From: Catellatospora tritici
Lineage (GTDB): Bacteria; Actinomycetota; Actinomycetes; Mycobacteriales; Micromonosporaceae
Assembly (NCBI RefSeq): GCF_019083965.1
Contig: NZ_JAHRCY010000005.1
Location: 62,001-126,000, forward strand
Direction: 5' to 3'
DNA length: 64,000 nt
The position numbers and the translations under genes were made by a program. The notes under the pieces are model-generated. The model made no database searches and was not told the DNA's origin. It was given only the letters and a program-made list of their open reading frames with translations. Each line of letters opens with the position of its first letter. Within the stretch, counting starts at the first letter, position 1. Below are positions 1 through 8,968 of the stretch, in pieces.

Positions 1-31
1 CGGTCGCGGTCAGGAACCAGGCGTGGGTCAC
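1..31 (-). CDS. Possible start of a further minus-strand gene, cut by the window edge
   Basis: A GTG codon at 31-29 overlaps the TGA of the preceding enoyl-CoA hydratase-like gene in the GTGA arrangement that this genome uses repeatedly, with a purine-rich GGGCGG stretch upstream. Only about ten residues (beginning V-T-H-A-W-F-L) lie inside the window, so no function can be given. If real, it is co-transcribed with the hydratase gene. Confidence 0.35.
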   Translation of the reverse strand, partial: MTHAWFLTAT

Positions 32-810
32 GGCTGCCGCCCGATGACGCGCCGCATCCGCTGCTGCGCCTCGCCCGCCGCGAACGCCCGCCGGTGCGCC
101 AGCTTGCCCTCGGCGCGCACCCGCTCCAGCCCGGCCACGAACGGGCCGTTGATCCGCGGCCGGGTCGACTGCACCGCGGCGGTGGTGTATCCGGCGATGG
201 TCCGGGCCAGCTCCAGCGCCCGCGGCAGCACCAGCGCCGGGGGTTGGGTCTCCTGCAGCAGCCGGTCGGCCAGGGCTCGCCGGGCATCCCACCGCGCGCA
301 GGTGAACAGCATCGCCTGCATCACGCTGCGCCCGGCCACCGACTCCAGCATGAACCCGCCGAAATTGCAGGCGATGCCGAGCTGGAACTCCGGCATGACC
401 AGGTGGCTGCGTTCGCTGCCGATGCGGTAGTCGCAGCACAGCGCGATCTGCAGCCCGATGCCGATGGCGAACCCGTCGACGGCCGCGACGATCGGCGTGG
501 GCACCGAGGCCAGGGTCGTGTACAGGTCGGTGATGTCGTCGATCCACGCGTCGACCTCGTCGCCGCCGGTGAACTCCGACACCTCGTGGAAGTCGCCGCC
601 CGCGCCGAAGGAGCGGTTCTCGCCGCCGTACAGCACGATGGCGCCGACATTCTCGTCACCGTCGAGGTCGAGCACGGTCTGGCGCAGCTCGCGCATGCGG
701 GCGCGGCTGAACGGATTCTGCTCGTGCGCGGCGCTGAATTCGACCAACGCAATTCGCCCGGGGAGAACCTCGGCGGTCATCGTGGCGGTCGATGCGGCGG
801 TTTCCCCCAT
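28..810 (-). CDS. Enoyl-CoA hydratase/isomerase (crotonase) family protein
   Basis: 260 residues, the usual crotonase-fold length. The family signature is seen in the oxyanion-hole stretch FGAGGDFHE near residue 70, the VAAVDGFAIGIG segment near 115 and the CDYRIGSE segment that follows. Crotonases hydrate, isomerise or decarboxylate acyl-CoA or acyl-ACP thioesters in the cytoplasm. The second catalytic segment (LGIACNFGGF near residue 145) differs from canonical hydratases, which usually have a Gly-Gly-Thr-Gln run and a catalytic Glu there, so a different reaction is likely. The ATG at 810 is preceded by GGAAGG at good spacing. It is divergent from the acyl-CoA dehydrogenase-like gene, so both may act on one acyl thioester; that is inference. 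Confidence 0.8.
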   Translation of the reverse strand: MGETAASTATMTAEVLPGRIALVEFSAAHEQNPFSRARMRELRQTVLDLDGDENVGAIVLYGGENRSFGAGGDFHEVSEFTGGDEVDAWIDDITDLYTTLASVPTPIVAAVDGFAIGIGLQIALCCDYRIGSERSHLVMPEFQLGIACNFGGFMLESVAGRSVMQAMLFTCARWDARRALADRLLQETQPPALVLPRALELARTIAGYTTAAVQSTRPRINGPFVAGLERVRAEGKLAHRRAFAAGEAQQRMRRVIGRQP

Positions 811-1043
811 GAGTTAGCCTTCCGCAGTAGCCGGATCGTGCTCGGATGCGATGTGCCAGGTCAGTGCTGACATCAATGGGGAAGGACCGCTCTGTCCCGA
901 ACCTATGCGCACCAACGCATCCATGTGTGCGAACAGCGGCGCATTGACCTATATTTAACGGCCGGTTCCAAGATTAAATGGCGACACATTGGACCGTCAA
1001 GGCAGCTGTCGCCAACCAGCCCGCACCGGGAGACACACGGCCG

Positions 1044-2096
1044 ATGCCCGACAGCAGCCACCCGGAGCCCGTGGGCGCCGCGGCCGAACTGGCAGCCAGA
1101 GTGCTGCGCCCCGCCGCCGCCCGGGTCGACCGGTACGGCATGCCGAAGTCGCACGTGGACGAGCTGGGCCGCGCCGGACTGCTCGACCTGACCGTCGACA
1201 CCCCCGCCGCGACCGTCCGCGCCGTCCAGGAGGTGTTGGCGGGCGCCTGCCCGGTCACCTGGTTCGTGCACGCCCAGCACCAGACCGTGCTCGACCTGCT
1301 GTCGGCCCCCGGCGCGCAGATCCCGTACCGGCTGCGCGGCGCCGACCGCACCCGGCTGGCCGGAATCGCCTCGGCGCAGCTGGCGAAGCTGCCCGACCGG
1401 CCGCTGACCGCCCGCGCCACCGCGTCCGGCTGGATCCTCGACGGCACCGCCCCCTTCTACACCGGCTGGGGCGTCACCGACGTGGCGCTGCTGCTGGCCG
1501 TCGACGACAGCCAGCAGGTCGTCGCCGCGCTCGTGCCCGCCCGGCAACTGCCCGGCCTGCGGGCCGGACCACCGATGCGGCTGGCGGCCCTGGAAGGCAC
1601 CGGTACGGTCAGCCTCACCTGCGACGGCCTGGCCGTGCCACACGCCGACGTCGCGGCCGTGGGCACCGTCGGACAGTGGCGCGAGTGGAGCCGCGCCCGC
1701 GTGCTCGACGCCCCACCGGCCGTGTTCGGTGTGGCCGCCGCCGCGTTGGCGCTGCTGGAGTCGGCCGCCGACCGCCTCGACGACGCCGCCGAGCTCGCCG
1801 AACGCCTGCGCGGCCGCCTCGATGGCCTGCGCGGCGAGGCCTACGCCCTGGCCGACTCCGGCGGCGACCCGGCCCGGCGGCTCGCGCTGCGTGGCGAGGC
1901 GACCGCGCTGCTGCAGACCGCCGCCGGAGCCGCCGCCGTGGCCGCGGGCAGCGCCGGACTCCAGGACACGCACGAGGCCGCCCGGCTGACCCGAGCGGCC
2001 TCGTTCTTCCTGGCCCAGGCGCAGACCGGCGCCGTCCGCGGCGCGCTGCTGCGGGCCTGGTCAGCCGGTCTGCCGGTGGCGGCTCAGGTGGTGTAG
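1044..2096 (+). CDS. Acyl-CoA dehydrogenase family protein
   Basis: About 350 residues from the chosen ATG, which follows GGGAG at 1028-1032; an ATG at 978 in the same frame lacks a clear ribosome site. The layout fits acyl-CoA dehydrogenases: helical N-terminus with a VTWFVHAQHQ segment near residue 70, a central beta domain (GTAPFYTGWG near residue 135), and a C-terminal helical bundle rich in Ala, Leu and Arg. Such flavoproteins desaturate or otherwise oxidise acyl thioesters or acyl amines. It is shorter and more divergent than fatty-acid beta-oxidation members, and I cannot place the catalytic base, so a specialised substrate is likely. Its 3' end overlaps that of the argJ-like gene by 13 bp, tail to tail. 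Confidence 0.72.
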   Translation: MPDSSHPEPVGAAAELAARVLRPAAARVDRYGMPKSHVDELGRAGLLDLTVDTPAATVRAVQEVLAGACPVTWFVHAQHQTVLDLLSAPGAQIPYRLRGADRTRLAGIASAQLAKLPDRPLTARATASGWILDGTAPFYTGWGVTDVALLLAVDDSQQVVAALVPARQLPGLRAGPPMRLAALEGTGTVSLTCDGLAVPHADVAAVGTVGQWREWSRARVLDAPPAVFGVAAAALALLESAADRLDDAAELAERLRGRLDGLRGEAYALADSGGDPARRLALRGEATALLQTAAGAAAVAAGSAGLQDTHEAARLTRAASFFLAQAQTGAVRGALLRAWSAGLPVAAQVV

Positions 2097-3241
2097 TCGG
2101 CGTTGATGCGGATGTACCCTTCGGACAGGTCGCAGCCGTACACGGTGAACGCGCCGCCGCCGATGCCCAGGTCGATCGTGATCACGATCTCGTCGCCGCG
2201 CAGGTAGCCGCGCAGCTGCTCCAGCTCCTGCTCGCCCGCCTCGGCCGGGTACAGCTCGGCCTCGCCGAAGCCGATGGTGCAGTTGTCGGGCACGATGTCC
2301 AGGTCGTCCTCGCACTTGCCGATCGCCATCGCGACCCGGCCCCAGTTCGGGTCGGCACCGTGCACCGCCGTCTTCACCAGCGGTGAGTTCACCACGGTCT
2401 TGCCGACCCGCTTGGCCTGGGCGTCGTCACGGGCACCGGTGACCCGCACCTCGATCAGCTTGCTGGCGCCCTCGCCGTCCTTGACGATCTGGCGCACCAG
2501 GCCCAGCGCGACCTCGTGCAGCGCCGCCTCGAACGCGGCCGGGTCGACCGGCCCGGCCAGCCCGTTGGCCAGCACCACCGCCGTGTCGCTGGTCGAGGTG
2601 TCGGTGTCGATGCTGACAGCGTTGAACGTGCGCGCCATCACCCGGCGGAACACCTGGTCCAGCACCGGCTGCTCCAGCTGCGCGTCGGTGCAGAAGAACG
2701 TCAGCAGGGTGGCCATGTTCGGCTCGATCATGCCGACGCCCTTGGCGATGCCGACCACGGTCGCGTCGCCGCAGCGCGCCGACAGCAGCTTCGGATGCGT
2801 GTCGGTGGTCATGATGGCCCGCGCCGCGGCGGCGAAGTCCCCGCCCGGGAACGGCCAGCTCATCGTGCCCATCCGAGACCGGATCTCCGGCATCGGGTAC
2901 TGGCGGCCGATGACGCCCGTCGAGGCGATGACCACGTCGGTGTCGGTCACCCCGAGCAGGCCCGCGACCGCGCCGCGCACCTCGCGGGCGTTGTCCAGGC
3001 CCTGCTTGCCGGTGGCCACGTTGGCGTTTCGGGACAGCACCACGATCGCCCGCGCGGCACCGTCGGCCACGCTCTCACGGCTGAGCACCACGCTCGGCCC
3101 GGCGAAGCGCGACTGCGTGAACACGCCCGCGCACACCGCGGGCACCTCGGAGGCGATCACCGTGAAGTCGTCGGACTCGTCCTTGAGGCCGACGTTGGCG
3201 GTGTGGATACGGAAACCGCGAAGCTCCGTCGTGCTGTCCAT
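2084..3241 (-). CDS. argJ: ArgJ-like glutamate/ornithine N-acetyltransferase
   Basis: 385 residues. ArgJ moves the acetyl group from N-acetylornithine to glutamate and in some members also uses acetyl-CoA. The family signatures are clear: KGVGMIEPNMATLL around residues 165-180, holding the Ala-Thr self-cleavage site whose Thr becomes the catalytic N-terminus of the beta chain, and GADPNWGRVAMA near residue 300. The ATG at 3241 is preferred over 3268 because AAGGGAAAGG lies just upstream. It is the last gene of a four-gene minus-strand unit and no argC, argB, argD or argF is adjacent. ArgJ paralogues of this kind occur in amino-acid antimetabolite clusters such as clavam clusters, so it may serve the neighbouring operon rather than arginine synthesis; that is inference. 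Confidence 0.88.
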   Translation of the reverse strand: MDSTTELRGFRIHTANVGLKDESDDFTVIASEVPAVCAGVFTQSRFAGPSVVLSRESVADGAARAIVVLSRNANVATGKQGLDNAREVRGAVAGLLGVTDTDVVIASTGVIGRQYPMPEIRSRMGTMSWPFPGGDFAAAARAIMTTDTHPKLLSARCGDATVVGIAKGVGMIEPNMATLLTFFCTDAQLEQPVLDQVFRRVMARTFNAVSIDTDTSTSDTAVVLANGLAGPVDPAAFEAALHEVALGLVRQIVKDGEGASKLIEVRVTGARDDAQAKRVGKTVVNSPLVKTAVHGADPNWGRVAMAIGKCEDDLDIVPDNCTIGFGEAELYPAEAGEQELEQLRGYLRGDEIVITIDLGIGGGAFTVYGCDLSEGYIRINADYTT

Positions 3242-3264
3242 GCTGCGCCTTTCCCTTGCTGAGA

Positions 3265-4482
3265 TCACTGCGCGTTGACCTTACCGGCACCCCGGGCGGC
3301 CGCCGCGACGCCGATCGGCGCCGCTGTCGCCCCCGCCGCCACGGCCACCGCCACCAGCCCCCACCACAGTGCGGCCGGGGCCGCCAGCAGGGCCGTCACC
3401 AGCGCCGGCGTCAGCGCCGAGGCGGCACCGATCAGCAACTGATGACCGGCCAGATAGGAGCCGCTCGCCTGCTCGGGTGCCAGCCGCACCAGCAGCACCA
3501 AACCCGCCTGCGAACCGAGCAGCTCACCCAGCGTGTACGCGGCCATCGCCACCGCCAGCACCAGCGCGGCGACCGCCACCCCGGGCGTCGCGGCCGACAC
3601 CGCGAGCAGCCCCAGCGGCAGCGCGGCGTGCAGCAGCGCCCCGACCGCGAGCACCGCCCGGGGCGGCAGCGGTTCGACTCGGGCGCTCAGTGGCAGCTGC
3701 AGCAGCGCCAGCAGCACCGTGTTCAGCCCGAACAGCCCGCCGACGAGCCACGGCGGGAGCCCAAGCCGCTCGATCAGCACCACCGGCAGCGCCGCCTCCA
3801 CCGCCAGCGCGGTGAACCACAGTACGGTCACGACCGCGCTCACGGTGAGGAACGGCCGGTCGCGCCACGGCCGCTGGGGCCGGGCCGTCGGCCGCGGCGC
3901 GGCCGCCACCTGCGGCAGTGTCCACACCAGCACCGCCGCCGCGGCGAAACTGACCGCGTTGCCCCACGCCAGCAGCATCGCGCCGTGCGCTCCGGCGCCG
4001 ACGGCGAGGCTGCCCGCGAGCACCCCGAGCGCCACCCCGGCGTTGAACACCACCCGGCTCAGCGCCAGCCACCGTTCCTTGCCGTCGGCCGGAGCCAGGC
4101 CCGCCGCCAGCAGCGGGGTGCTGATCTGCTCGGCCCGGTTGGCCACCGCCACCACGAGGCTGCACGCCAGGAACGGCACCAGGCCGGGCAGCAGCGCGTA
4201 CCCGGCGTAGGCGGCGGCGCGGGCGAGTCCGGCCGCCACGTACACCCGGCGCGGGCCCCAGCGGTCCACGAGCCGACCGACCGGGCCGAGCAGTGGCAGC
4301 GCGGCCAGGGCGGTCACGGTCAGCCCGGCGCCGACGGCCGCGAGCGGCAGCCGGGTGAGCGCGGTCAGAATGATCAGCGCGTACGGGTAGAACACGCCCG
4401 TGCCCACCGCGTTGACGAACCCGGCCAGTCCGAACCGGACCACACCCGGCCCCCGGGGCACCCAGGCCCGCGCGCCGGTCAC
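3265..4482 (-). CDS. Major facilitator superfamily transporter
   Basis: 405 residues with about twelve hydrophobic segments and the MFS loop 2-3 motif in the form GRLVDRWGPRR near residue 70. It begins with GTG at 4482, whose last two bases form the TGA of the ATP-grasp gene (GTGA), so translation is probably coupled. Its stop lies 23 bp before the argJ-like start. In an operon of a ligase and two acyltransferases, the natural role is export of, and self-protection from, a small metabolite. The substrate cannot be read from the sequence. Confidence 0.85.
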   Translation of the reverse strand: MTGARAWVPRGPGVVRFGLAGFVNAVGTGVFYPYALIILTALTRLPLAAVGAGLTVTALAALPLLGPVGRLVDRWGPRRVYVAAGLARAAAYAGYALLPGLVPFLACSLVVAVANRAEQISTPLLAAGLAPADGKERWLALSRVVFNAGVALGVLAGSLAVGAGAHGAMLLAWGNAVSFAAAAVLVWTLPQVAAAPRPTARPQRPWRDRPFLTVSAVVTVLWFTALAVEAALPVVLIERLGLPPWLVGGLFGLNTVLLALLQLPLSARVEPLPPRAVLAVGALLHAALPLGLLAVSAATPGVAVAALVLAVAMAAYTLGELLGSQAGLVLLVRLAPEQASGSYLAGHQLLIGAASALTPALVTALLAAPAALWWGLVAVAVAAGATAAPIGVAAAARGAGKVNAQ

Positions 4483-5726
4483 CGGCGCTCCACCTCGACC
4501 ACGAGTTGCCCCAACGCGGTATCGGCACGCCGGGCCGCCTCACCGGCGCTGCCGCCGACGGCGAGCAGATGCCCGAGATAGTCCACGTTGCTGCGTGCCG
4601 CGCTGACCCGCTCGCCGGGCTCGGCCTCCAGCTCCAGCTCGACGATCCCGGCCACCCGGCGGGCCAGGTCGGCGCCGTGCACCGAGCGGAGCACCCCGTC
4701 GGCGGGGGACACCAGCTGCCGTTCGGCCGCCCCGGCCGCCCGCGTCGGGGTCAGGTCGGCGTGCTGGCCGGTGTGCAGGGCCACCACCGCGGTGACCAGG
4801 TCGACGCCGAGGCTGTGCCGTACCAGATCGGTGATCATGCCGCCGGGCAGCCGCGGGTTGATCTCGACCAGGCGCGGCCCGTCGTCGGTCACCCGCATCT
4901 CCACGTGCGCCGCGCCGAAGTCGTGCCCGACCGCGTCCAGCGCCGCGTGCGCCAGCGCGACACAGTCCGCGCGCACCGCCTCGGGCAGCACCGACGGGAA
5001 GTTCTGCCCCACCTCGACGAAGTACGGATGCGCGCCGAGCAGCTTGTCGGTCACCCCGATCACGTGCCGTCCGGCGCCGTCGGCGACCGTCTCGACGCTG
5101 CACTCGTACCCCAGCAGGTACTCCTCGACCAGCGCACCCGGCGGCCTCGGTCGCCCCCGGTAGTCGGTGCGCACCGCGTCGATGGCCCGCCACGCGGCCA
5201 CCGCCTGCGCCAGGGTCCGGCACAGCGTCACCCCGACACTGCCCGACTCGGTCAGCGGCTTGACCACGCACGGCAGCCCGACCTCCTCGACCGCCACCCG
5301 CACCTGGGCCTCGGTGCGCACCCAGGCGTGCCCCGGCACCGGCACCCCCGCCCGCACGCACTCCCGGCGGGCGGCCGACTTGTCGCGAGCCGTCGCCGCG
5401 GCCCGGGGGGACAGTCCGGGCAGGTCCAGCCGTTGCGCCGCGGCCGCGGCCACGTGCACGTTGTAGTCGGTCACCGACAGCACCCCGCGCAGTCGCGGCC
5501 GCAGGTCCGCCAGCGCGTCGAGCACCGCCTCCACATCGGCGGTATCGGCCTGGCGCACCGACACGCCACACTCGTCGAACACCTGCCGGGCGGGCCCGTA
5601 GCCCAGGTAGCGCTGCGAGGTGGTGCTCAGCAGCACCACCTCCAGGCCGAGCCGGTGCGCCGCGAGCATCGGGGTCAGGCCGAAGCGGGCCAGGCTCGTC
5701 TCCACCATCGCGAGCACGCCGGTCAC
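4479..5726 (-). CDS. ATP-grasp carboxylate-amine ligase
   Basis: 415 residues from the GTG at 5726, which overlaps the upstream gene's TGA (GTGA) and follows GGGAAGGGCGG. The ATP-grasp fold is evident: an N-terminal Rossmann-like part, RDKSAARRECVRAGVPVPGH at about 125-145, the nucleotide-binding lysine in CVVKPLTESGSVGV at about 170, LVEEYLLGYECSVE at about 215, and Mg-ligand residues in VEINPRLPGGMI near 300. These enzymes form an acyl phosphate and join it to an amine, as in BacD-type dipeptide ligases or biotin-carboxylase-like ligases. Lying between an acyltransferase and an exporter, it probably builds a small amide or dipeptide. The substrate is unknown. Confidence 0.85.
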   Translation of the reverse strand: MTGVLAMVETSLARFGLTPMLAAHRLGLEVVLLSTTSQRYLGYGPARQVFDECGVSVRQADTADVEAVLDALADLRPRLRGVLSVTDYNVHVAAAAAQRLDLPGLSPRAAATARDKSAARRECVRAGVPVPGHAWVRTEAQVRVAVEEVGLPCVVKPLTESGSVGVTLCRTLAQAVAAWRAIDAVRTDYRGRPRPPGALVEEYLLGYECSVETVADGAGRHVIGVTDKLLGAHPYFVEVGQNFPSVLPEAVRADCVALAHAALDAVGHDFGAAHVEMRVTDDGPRLVEINPRLPGGMITDLVRHSLGVDLVTAVVALHTGQHADLTPTRAAGAAERQLVSPADGVLRSVHGADLARRVAGIVELELEAEPGERVSAARSNVDYLGHLLAVGGSAGEAARRADTALGQLVVEVERR

Positions 5727-6838
5727 GGGGCACCGCCCTTCCCGGGCTCGGCCGGGGCCACCGGCCCCACCCAGCAACGCTGCTCGGTCGAGACGCAGCC
5801 GCGCCACATCTTGGCGTCCTCGCTGCCGAGTCCGTAGTGGATGGTACGGATGCCCGCGTCCGCCGCCAGCTCCAGCATCCGGTAGTAGCACAGTTCGAAG
5901 TAGAGGGGCGCGCGGTGAGTGCGCTGGAATGAATAGTCGAACCCGGCCTGGCGGGCGTACCACTGGTCGCCGTACGCCAGCACCAGCGTGAACCCGACCA
6001 GCGCGTCCCCGGCGTACGCGGCCAGCACGATCGCGTCGTCGCCGAACTGCCCACCGACCAGCGACAGGATCGAGGCCGCCCGCTCGACCGGCCACTCGAT
6101 GCCGTACCGGCCCAGCAGCCCCGCCTCCAGTCGGGCGGCCGCCACCAGGTCGGGCAGCCCGGCCACGGTGGTGCGCGCGATCCGCACCCCCGCCGCCGCC
6201 ACCCGACGGCGCTCGGCCGCGACACTGTTGCGCCGTTTGGACGTCAACCCGGCCAGCCAACCGGAGAATCCGTCGGCGGGCACGGCCAACCGGTGGTAGC
6301 GGCCCACCACGCACGACCGCCATCCCCGCGCGGCCAGCGCCGACTCCAGCCCGTGGTCGGTCTCGTCCAGGTACGGCAGCGCCAGCGACACGCAGCCCGA
6401 CTCGCGGGCCAGGTCCGCGGCGGCGTCCAGCAGCAGCCGGGTGTCACCGGCCGGATCGGTGCCGTCGTGTAGGACGCGGGTGTGGCCGATGTGGCGGCCG
6501 CCGAGGGCCAGACTTGGCAGCAGCGTCGCGGGGTCACCGCCGACCTCGTCGAGCAGCCGCGCGGCACCGGCACGGCTCGCCGACACGCTCGCGGCCACGA
6601 TCGCGTCAGGCCGACCCATCACCCACGGCGCGGACGCGTCGGCCACGATCGTGGCCAGGCCCGCCGTGATCCGACCGCCGCGCTCGCACCACAGGTAGCG
6701 CGGTGCTGTGGCGTGCACCGCCTCGACCACCCGCAGCCAGCGACCCGTCAGGAAAACGTCGTCCGGCCCGGCCAGCCCGTCCCAACCGGACGGCAGCAGC
6801 GCCTGCGCCGTTGCGAGGTGGACCACGGCCTGGTTCAT
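5723..6838 (-). CDS. GNAT/FemAB-like N-acyltransferase
   Basis: 371 residues. The ATG at 6838 follows GGAGG at ideal spacing; an in-frame extension further upstream lacks a ribosome site. The C-terminal half carries the acyl-transfer fold seen in BioF2/FemAB-like GNAT proteins: LTSKRRNSVAAERR near residue 200, followed by segments resembling the acyl-CoA or tRNA binding region, and HYGLGSEDAKMWRG near 345. Members transfer acyl or aminoacyl groups to amines, often in peptidoglycan or secondary metabolism. It is the first gene of the operon, divergent from the HEAT-repeat gene. The exact donor and acceptor cannot be inferred. Confidence 0.72.
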   Translation of the reverse strand: MNQAVVHLATAQALLPSGWDGLAGPDDVFLTGRWLRVVEAVHATAPRYLWCERGGRITAGLATIVADASAPWVMGRPDAIVAASVSASRAGAARLLDEVGGDPATLLPSLALGGRHIGHTRVLHDGTDPAGDTRLLLDAAADLARESGCVSLALPYLDETDHGLESALAARGWRSCVVGRYHRLAVPADGFSGWLAGLTSKRRNSVAAERRRVAAAGVRIARTTVAGLPDLVAAARLEAGLLGRYGIEWPVERAASILSLVGGQFGDDAIVLAAYAGDALVGFTLVLAYGDQWYARQAGFDYSFQRTHRAPLYFELCYYRMLELAADAGIRTIHYGLGSEDAKMWRGCVSTEQRCWVGPVAPAEPGKGGAP

Positions 6839-6957
6839 GTCGGGTGCCTCCGCTGAGACGACGGGATGTCGATCGACCGCCGCAACTGTAGTGCCGGATC
6901 GACAGGTGTCCGGTCGTGAGGCCCCTGCCGATCGCATCCGGATGCTAGGTTTCGATC

Positions 6958-7569
6958 ATGTACGAGGAGATCGACGCTGCTCTTTCCGCCTTCATGGCAA
7001 CCTACGACGACGAGACCGCCCGTGCGGCGCTCGTCGCGACCGGCCCGGCCGGGGCGCAGCGGGTGTTCGACCTGTACTACGGCGGCGGCGACGGCCACAT
7101 CGCGCCCGGCGTCCGCGACCGGAGCCGCGGCGACGCCTGGTCATCGGCACTGTGGGTGGCCGCCACCATGGACCCGGCCCAGTACCTGGCCAGGCTGCCG
7201 CGAAAGATCAGCACAACCCACCTGGTCATCCTCGGCGACGTCGACGACCCGCGCGCGGTCGAGATCCTGTGCGAGCACAGCGGACACCGCGACTACCTGC
7301 ACCGCTGCAACGCGGTCCGGTCGCTGGCCAAGCACCACGACGTTCCGCGGGCCCGTGCCGCCGTCCTGGCCGCGCTGAAGGACCACGAGCCGGTGGTGCG
7401 GGCCAGCGCGTGCCGCGCACTGAGCACCTGGGACCCGGCCGCCGCGATCATCGAGTACGAGACCCTGCGCCGGTCCGCCGACCTGACCCCACTGCTGCGC
7501 CAGGAAGCCGACGGAGCCCTGCGCGACCTGCGCGCCGGACGTCCGCCGCGCGACCACTACTTCGGCTGA
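6958..7569 (+). CDS. HEAT-repeat protein
   Basis: 203 residues with no signal peptide or membrane span. The segment from about residue 95 to 190 shows alternating helices of HEAT/PBS-lyase type (for example [33 protein letters not shown], and a third copy after it). Such alpha-solenoids act as scaffolds or in phycobilin-lyase-like and DNA-repair proteins; no enzyme motif is visible. No Shine-Dalgarno sequence precedes the ATG, but TAGGTT at 6946-6951 sits where a -10 box would place transcription start at or next to the ATG, so a leaderless message is plausible. It is followed after 13 bp by anmK. Confidence 0.75.
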   Translation: MYEEIDAALSAFMATYDDETARAALVATGPAGAQRVFDLYYGGGDGHIAPGVRDRSRGDAWSSALWVAATMDPAQYLARLPRKISTTHLVILGDVDDPRAVEILCEHSGHRDYLHRCNAVRSLAKHHDVPRARAAVLAALKDHEPVVRASACRALSTWDPAAAIIEYETLRRSADLTPLLRQEADGALRDLRAGRPPRDHYFG

Positions 7570-7582
7570 ACAGGGCGCGAGC

Positions 7583-8749
7583 ATGAAAATCATGGGCATG
7601 ATGTCGGGCACCTCGCACGACGGCATCGACGTCGCCGTCGTCGACTTCAGGCTGGCAGGCGACGAACTGCACGGCCGCCTCGAGTACGCCGACACCACTC
7701 CGTACCCCCATCGGCTGCGCGAACAGCTCGCGGCCACCCTGCCGCCGGCGTCGCTGACCTTCGCCGAGGTCTGCGCCCTCGACACCGGTATCGGCCAGGC
7801 GTTCGCCGCGGCCGCCGCCCAGGCCGTCGACCGGGTCGGGTCGGTCGACCTGGTCTGCTCGCACGGGCAGACCGTCTACCACTGGGTCGACGACGGTCAG
7901 GTGCTGGGCACGCTGCAGCTGGGCCAACCGGCCTGGATCGCCGAACGGCTGGGCGTCCCCGTCGTCGCCGACCTGCGCATCCGTGACATCACCGCGGGCG
8001 GTCAGGGCGCGCCGCTGGTGTCGCTCATGGACGCCCTGCTGCTGTCCGGCCTGCCCGGCCGGCCGGCGGCGCTCAACCTCGGCGGGATCGCGAACCTGAC
8101 CGTGCCGCGCCCGACCGGCGGCAGTGGCCCGCTCGCTTTCGACACCGGCCCCGCCAACGCCCTCATCGACGCCGCCGCGCTGCGGGTCACCGGCGGACGG
8201 CACGCCCACGACACCGACGGGCGGCTCGCGGCGGCGGGCACCGTCCACCGAGAACTGCTCGCCCACCTGCTCGCCGAGCCCTACTACGGTCGCGACGCCC
8301 CGAAGACCACCGGCAAGGAACTCTTCCACGCCGGCTACCTGGATGCGGCGCTCGCGGCCTTTCCGCCGGTCGCCGACGTCGACCTGATGGCCACCCTCAC
8401 CGCGCTCACCGCCGCCACCGTCGCCGACCAGGTCCGGCGGTATGAGGTGGACACTCTGGTCGCCTCCGGCGGCGGCTGCGCCAACCCGACGCTGATGGCG
8501 ATGCTCGCGGCCCGCCTGCCCGGTGTCGAGATCGCGGCCAGCGACGCGTTCGGCGCGCCGAGCGCCGCGAAGGAGGCGATCGCGTTCGCGCTGCTCGGCT
8601 GGTACACCGCACATGGACTGCCCGGCACGGTCCCTTCGGCGACCGGAGCGGGCGGCGGCCGCGTCCTGGGCACGCTCGTGCCGGGCGACGGCCCGCTGCT
8701 GCTTCCCGCGCCGCTGCCGGCCGCCCCGCTGGCACTGCGGCTGGGCTGA
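7583..8749 (+). CDS. anmK: Anhydro-N-acetylmuramic acid kinase
   Basis: 388 residues, the usual AnmK length. AnmK opens and phosphorylates 1,6-anhydro-MurNAc from recycled peptidoglycan to give MurNAc-6-phosphate, using ATP in the cytoplasm. The N-terminus [16 protein letters not shown] is the diagnostic ATP-binding motif, and SHGQTVYH (about 95), [10 protein letters not shown] (about 165), [11 protein letters not shown] (about 185) and [12 protein letters not shown] (about 295) are all in place. The start lies 13 bp after the HEAT-repeat gene, so the two may be co-transcribed. MurQ and NagZ are not in the window. Confidence 0.95.
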   Translation: MKIMGMMSGTSHDGIDVAVVDFRLAGDELHGRLEYADTTPYPHRLREQLAATLPPASLTFAEVCALDTGIGQAFAAAAAQAVDRVGSVDLVCSHGQTVYHWVDDGQVLGTLQLGQPAWIAERLGVPVVADLRIRDITAGGQGAPLVSLMDALLLSGLPGRPAALNLGGIANLTVPRPTGGSGPLAFDTGPANALIDAAALRVTGGRHAHDTDGRLAAAGTVHRELLAHLLAEPYYGRDAPKTTGKELFHAGYLDAALAAFPPVADVDLMATLTALTAATVADQVRRYEVDTLVASGGGCANPTLMAMLAARLPGVEIAASDAFGAPSAAKEAIAFALLGWYTAHGLPGTVPSATGAGGGRVLGTLVPGDGPLLLPAPLPAAPLALRLG

Positions 8750-8937
8750 CCGGACGGTCTCCGGGCCCGGCCTTCGGTCGGCTGTTGGACCTCATCGCGA
8801 TCGCCGGGCCGGAAGTGCCTGACGACGCTCGCGGCGGGATGGCTCTTCCCGTCGCGCGCCCTGACCGATAACCTTCGATCGATCGGCGGTTCTCGCACAA
8901 TCACGCATCGACGCCCGATGCCTTTGCGCGGCCGCGA

Positions 8938-8953
8938 TTGACAACGTTGTCTT
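8938..8953. promoter_or_regulatory. LacI-family-type operator palindrome upstream of the mannosidase
   Basis: The perfect 12-bp palindrome GACAACGTTGTC occupies 8940-8951, 17 bp before the ATG of the GH92 gene and overlapping its ribosome-site region. This matches the consensus of actinobacterial LacI-family repressors that control glycosidase genes. Repression relieved by a mannan-derived sugar is the likely arrangement (inference). No lacI-family gene lies in the window. TTGACA at 8939-8944 overlaps the palindrome but is too close to the start codon to be assumed a -35 box. Confidence 0.7.
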
Positions 8954-8968
8954 CACCTGGAGGAAGCA

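Noticed and set aside
978..1043. Earlier ATG for the acyl-CoA dehydrogenase-like gene
   Set aside because: No ribosome site precedes 978, the extra residues are not family-like, and GGGAG precedes the ATG at 1044.
3256..4581. 441-residue plus-strand frame opposite the MFS gene
   Set aside because: Its composition is dominated by Arg, His and Gln and it mirrors the transporter codons; no ribosome site.
4506..5837. Long plus-strand open frames opposite the ATP-grasp and acyltransferase genes
   Set aside because: They are rich in Arg, His, Gln and Pro, with no domain, as expected for the opposite strand of high-GC genes.
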